DNA from: Massilia sp. UMI-21
GTDB lineage: Bacteria > Pseudomonadota > Gammaproteobacteria > Burkholderiales > Burkholderiaceae_D
DNA: 64,000 nt
Direction: 5' to 3'
Assembly (NCBI GenBank): GCA_015277795.1
Contig: CP063848.1
Coordinates: forward strand, 4,216,001-4,280,000
Below the pieces are notes generated by a model that did no database searches, was not told the DNA's origin, and saw only the letters and a program-made list of their open reading frames with translations. Within the stretch, counting starts at the first letter, position 1. Every line of letters begins with the position of its first letter. Shown here piece after piece: positions 61,355 to 64,000 of this stretch. The translations under genes and the position numbers were made by a program.

Positions 61355-62008
61355 TTAGAACGGCAGCATCGACTGGAAGAAGCGCGAGAACATGTTGCTC
61401 ACCTCGGCGCGGTCGACGCGGCTGTTGGTACGGTATTCGACGCGCGCGTCGGCGATCACGGTCGAGGACACGACGTTGCCCGGCTGGATGGTATCCGGCG
61501 CGACCATGCCCGAGAAGCGGATGAACTCGATGCCCTTGTTCATGGCGACCTGCTTTTCGCCGGCCACGATCAGGTTGCCGTTGGGGAGCACTTCGGTGAC
61601 CGTAACGCCGAGCGTGCCGGTGAAGTTGTTCGAGGCGCTCTGGGTGTCGGCGTCGGCAAACTTGTTCGCGCCTTCCAGCGCCACCCCGGCGCCCAGACGC
61701 GCCTGCAGCGGACCCGGCACCGAGAAGCTGGCGCTGCCCGACTTGCTGCCGGTGCTGGCGCCCGACTTGCCGGCCGAGGTGCGCTCGCTGATGTTCACCG
61801 TCAGCAGGTCGCCGATATGGCGCGCGCGGCGGTCTTCGAACATCGGGCGGTAGCTGTTGGCGTTGTAGATGGCGCCGTCGTTGGCCGGCGCGGTCTGCAC
61901 CAGCATCGGACGGCTCGACGTCGGGCCCTGCACGATGGTGCTCGGGGTGGTCGAGCAGCCGGCCATGGCGACCAGCGCGGCGGCGGCGAAGAAGGAAGTC
62001 GGTTTCAT
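61355..62008 (-). CDS. flgH: Flagellar L-ring lipoprotein FlgH
   Basis: This 217-residue outer-membrane ring protein has a lipobox in MKPTSFFAAAALVAMAGCSTTP (Cys18). Typical motifs are YRPMFEDRRARHIGDLLTVNISERTSAGKS and LPNGNLIVAGEKQVAMNKGIEFIRFSGMVAPDTI, ending in VSNMFSRFFQSMLPF. It lies 14 bases after flgG. Length and motifs are normal. Confidence 0.97.
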   Translation of the reverse strand: MKPTSFFAAAALVAMAGCSTTPSTIVQGPTSSRPMLVQTAPANDGAIYNANSYRPMFEDRRARHIGDLLTVNISERTSAGKSGASTGSKSGSASFSVPGPLQARLGAGVALEGANKFADADTQSASNNFTGTLGVTVTEVLPNGNLIVAGEKQVAMNKGIEFIRFSGMVAPDTIQPGNVVSSTVIADARVEYRTNSRVDRAEVSNMFSRFFQSMLPF

Positions 62009-62022
62009 ACGCAGGGTCTTGA

Positions 62023-62805
62023 TTACAGCTGGGCCAGTTTCTGCAGCATCTGGTCGGAGGTGGTGATCGCCTTGCTGTTGATCTCGTAGGCGCGCTGGGT
62101 CTGGATCATGTTGACCATTTCCTCGACCACGTTCACGTTCGACGATTCGACATAGCCCTGCATCAGCACGCCGGAGCCGTTGGTGCCCGGCACGTTCAGG
62201 TTCGGGTTGCCGGAAGCGCCGGTTTCGACGTACAGGTTCTCGCCGCGCGACTCCAGGCCGGCCGGGTTGATGAAGGTGGCCAGCTGCAGCGAACCGACCT
62301 GGGTCGGGCCCACCGCGCCCGGCAGTTTCACCGACACGGTGCCGTCGCGGCCGACGGTGATCGATTCGGCATTGGCGGGAATCGTGATGGCGGGCTGGAC
62401 GACGAAGCCGCTGGCGGTCACCAGCTGGCCGTTCTGGTCGGTCTGGAAGGAGCCGTCGCGGGTGTAGGCCTGGGTGCCGTCCGGCAGCAGGACCGGGAAG
62501 AAGCCCGAGCCGTTGACCATGACGTCCTTCGAATTGCCGGTCAGCTGGGGATTACCCTGGGTGAAGATGCGCTCGGTGGCGACGGTGCGCACGCCGGTGC
62601 CGATCTGCAGGCCCGACGGCAGGTTGTTCTGCTGCGAGGACTGGGCGCCGGGCTGGCGCACGTTCTGGTACAGCAGGTCCTCGAACACCGCGCGGGAGCG
62701 CTTGAAACCACTCGTGCTGACGTTGGCGAGGTTGTTCGAAATGACGTCGAGGTTGGTCTGCTGCGCTTCGAGGCCGGTCTTGGCGATAAACAGCGAACGG
62801 ATCAT
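62023..62805 (-). CDS. flgG: Flagellar distal rod protein FlgG
   Basis: This 260-residue protein has the rod/hook family start [55 protein letters not shown], the FlgG-specific GLQIGTGV segment, and the end [33 protein letters not shown]. It follows flgF after a 64-base gap. Confidence 0.98.
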   Translation of the reverse strand: MIRSLFIAKTGLEAQQTNLDVISNNLANVSTSGFKRSRAVFEDLLYQNVRQPGAQSSQQNNLPSGLQIGTGVRTVATERIFTQGNPQLTGNSKDVMVNGSGFFPVLLPDGTQAYTRDGSFQTDQNGQLVTASGFVVQPAITIPANAESITVGRDGTVSVKLPGAVGPTQVGSLQLATFINPAGLESRGENLYVETGASGNPNLNVPGTNGSGVLMQGYVESSNVNVVEEMVNMIQTQRAYEINSKAITTSDQMLQKLAQL

Positions 62806-62869
62806 GGGATTCTCCTAAATGCGGCAGACGAGGTCCGCCACGTACAGGAGAATTATGCTGGAGCAACTA

Positions 62870-63610
62870 TCAATTCAAAGCGAGGATCTGGGTGGCTTTC
62901 GCCGCGTTATTCTCGGCGTTCTTCAGCAGGCTCATTTGGGTTTCGAAGGAGCGGGCCAGGCTGATCATGCTCACCATCGAATCGACCGCGCTGACATTGC
63001 TGCCCTCGAGCGCGCCGCCGGCCACGCGCACGGCCGCATCCGGCTGGGCGGTGCCACCGTCGCGCAGGCGGAACAGGCCGTCGTCGCCGCGCACCATGTC
63101 CCCTGCCGGCGGATTGACCAGCTTCAGGCGGCCCAGGATGTTGCTGGCCGCCGGCTGGTCGGTGGTGGAGATGGTCGAGATGGTGCCGTCGCCGCCCACC
63201 GTGACGGTGGCGTCGGGAGGAATCGTGATCGGGCCGCCCTCGCCGGCGATGGTGGCGCCATTGGCGGTGGTGAGCAGGCCGTTCTGGCTGGTCTGCAGGG
63301 CGCCGTTGCGGGTATAGGCTTCGGTGCCGTCCGGCATCTGCACCGCGAGCCAGCCTTCCCCCTTGATGGCGACGTCGAGATCGCGCCCGGTCACCTGCAG
63401 CGCGCCCGGCGTGAAGTCGGCCGCCGCGGTCGAATTCACCACGAAGGCGCGCGTCGGCAAGCCTTCGCTCTGCACCGGCACCGCGCGGAACACGTCCAGC
63501 TGGGCGCGAAAGCCGGTGGTGTTGACGTTGGCCAGGTTGTTCGAGGTGGTGGCCTGCTGTTCCAGGATGTGCTTGGCGCCGCTGGCGGCGGTGTAGATCA
63601 GGCGGTCCAT
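62870..63610 (-). CDS. flgF: Flagellar proximal rod protein FlgF
   Basis: The protein has 246 residues from the ATG at 63610 (MDRLIYTAASGAKHILEQQATTSNNLANVNTTGFRAQ). A longer open frame to 63664 reads into the REP repeat and is rejected. The central FlgE/F/G motif VAIKGEGWLAVQMPDGTEAYTRNGALQ and the helical C-terminus VSAVDSMVSMISLARSFETQMSLLKNAE are normal. Confidence 0.97.
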   Translation of the reverse strand: MDRLIYTAASGAKHILEQQATTSNNLANVNTTGFRAQLDVFRAVPVQSEGLPTRAFVVNSTAAADFTPGALQVTGRDLDVAIKGEGWLAVQMPDGTEAYTRNGALQTSQNGLLTTANGATIAGEGGPITIPPDATVTVGGDGTISTISTTDQPAASNILGRLKLVNPPAGDMVRGDDGLFRLRDGGTAQPDAAVRVAGGALEGSNVSAVDSMVSMISLARSFETQMSLLKNAENNAAKATQILALN

Positions 63611-63645
63611 CGTTATTTCTCCATTTTCGGCTGCGCGACGGTCGG

Positions 63646-63713
63646 CTGGACGCGCGGTCGGCACAGCCGAGCACCCTACGTAGGGTGCTCGGCTTCGCCG
63701 AGCGCGCGTTCAA
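63646..63713. repeat. REP-like inverted pair E (flgE-flgF gap)
   Basis: A reverse unit at 63646-63679 (CTGGACGCGCGGTCGGC, ending GAGCACCCTAC) and a forward unit at 63680-63713 (GTAGGGTGCTCGGCTTCGCC, ending GCGCGTTCAA) touch with no spacer, giving CCCTACGTAGGG at the junction. They lie between the flgE stop and the flgF start. Confidence 0.9.
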
Positions 63714-63725
63714 CTCAGGTATGCA

Positions 63726-64000
63726 TTAGCGCAGGTTCACCAGGGTCTGCATCACCGAATCCTGGGTCTTGATGGTCTGGGCATTGGCCTGGTAGACGCG
63801 CTGCGCGGTGATCATGTTGACCAGCTCCGCGGTCAGGTCGACGTTCGAGCTCTCCACCGCCGACTGCTGCAGCACGCCGAAGCTGCCCGAGTTCGGGGTG
63901 CCCAGCAGCGGCACGCCCGAGTTGGCCGACTCGGCCCAGGCGTTGTTGCCTAGCGGCTCCAGACCATTCGGATTGGTGAAGTTGGCCAGGATCACCTGCC
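63726..64000 (-). CDS. flgE: Flagellar hook protein FlgE, C-terminal part
   Basis: The frame is open to the window edge, so only the last ~90 residues are seen. They match the FlgE C-terminus: ILANFTNPNGLEPLGNNAWAESANSGVP, GVLQQSAVESSNVDLTAELVNMITAQRVYQANAQTIKTQDSVMQTLVNLR. FlgE builds the hook. The upstream flg genes (flgB, flgC, flgD) would lie beyond the right edge. Confidence 0.96.
   Translation of the reverse strand, partial: QVILANFTNPNGLEPLGNNAWAESANSGVPLLGTPNSGSFGVLQQSAVESSNVDLTAELVNMITAQRVYQANAQTIKTQDSVMQTLVNLR

Overview
The window is a high-GC chromosomal segment from a motile, Gram-negative betaproteobacterium of the order Burkholderiales. Gene content and order (stk-ppm-rph, rdgB-hemW, yicC, gmk-rpoZ-spoT, a fli and a flg cluster) and protein similarity suggest Oxalobacteraceae, probably Massilia or a relative. 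The taxon is inferred from remembered family sequences, not from a search.

Layout. 1-8 kb: the end of a free-methionine-sulfoxide reductase, transaldolase, and a divergent TetR regulator facing a complete RND efflux operon (adaptor, pump, outer-membrane factor). 8-19 kb: a membrane-anchored M28-like peptidase that appears to have lost most of its zinc ligands; hemW-rdgB; a CPBP-family membrane protease; a kinase/PP2C/RNase PH operon; and the divergent yicC, gmk, rpoZ and spoT genes. 19-24 kb: a small accessory stretch with a TPR/O-GlcNAc-transferase-like protein, a VOC protein, a YCII-domain protein, a decayed IS1595-type element and a heme oxygenase. 24-29 kb: greB, then a translationally coupled membrane protein / PAS histidine kinase / LuxR response regulator set, a diguanylate cyclase and a small lipoprotein.

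29-38 kb: late flagellar genes fliC, flaG, fliD, fliS and fliT, followed by a second FliK-like protein, a stand-alone FlhB C-terminal-domain protein and a YcgR-type PilZ brake. 38-39 kb: a LuxR-type regulator with an atypical receiver, and NsrR. 39-51 kb: fliE (minus strand) divergent from fliFGHIJKLMNOPQR, which encode the MS ring, switch, export ATPase and export gate. 51-55 kb: a small lipoprotein, a bacterial PH-domain protein and a large TonB-dependent receptor. 56-64 kb (minus strand): flgL, flgK, flgJ, flgI, flgH, flgG, flgF and the end of flgE. Good sigma-28-like promoters are visible before fliC, fliD and flgK.

The main structure not explained by genes is a family of REP-like palindromes (start GTAGGGTG, end CGCGTTCA). 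It occurs as five inverted pairs, each in a gap between genes, three of them inside the flagellar operons. One supplies the stop codon of fliH, and another contributes bases to the -35 element of the flgK promoter. Other points of interest are the apparent pseudopeptidase, the decayed IS, and the FliK-like/FlhB-C/PilZ module. I found no CRISPR array, tRNA, rRNA or intact mobile element.
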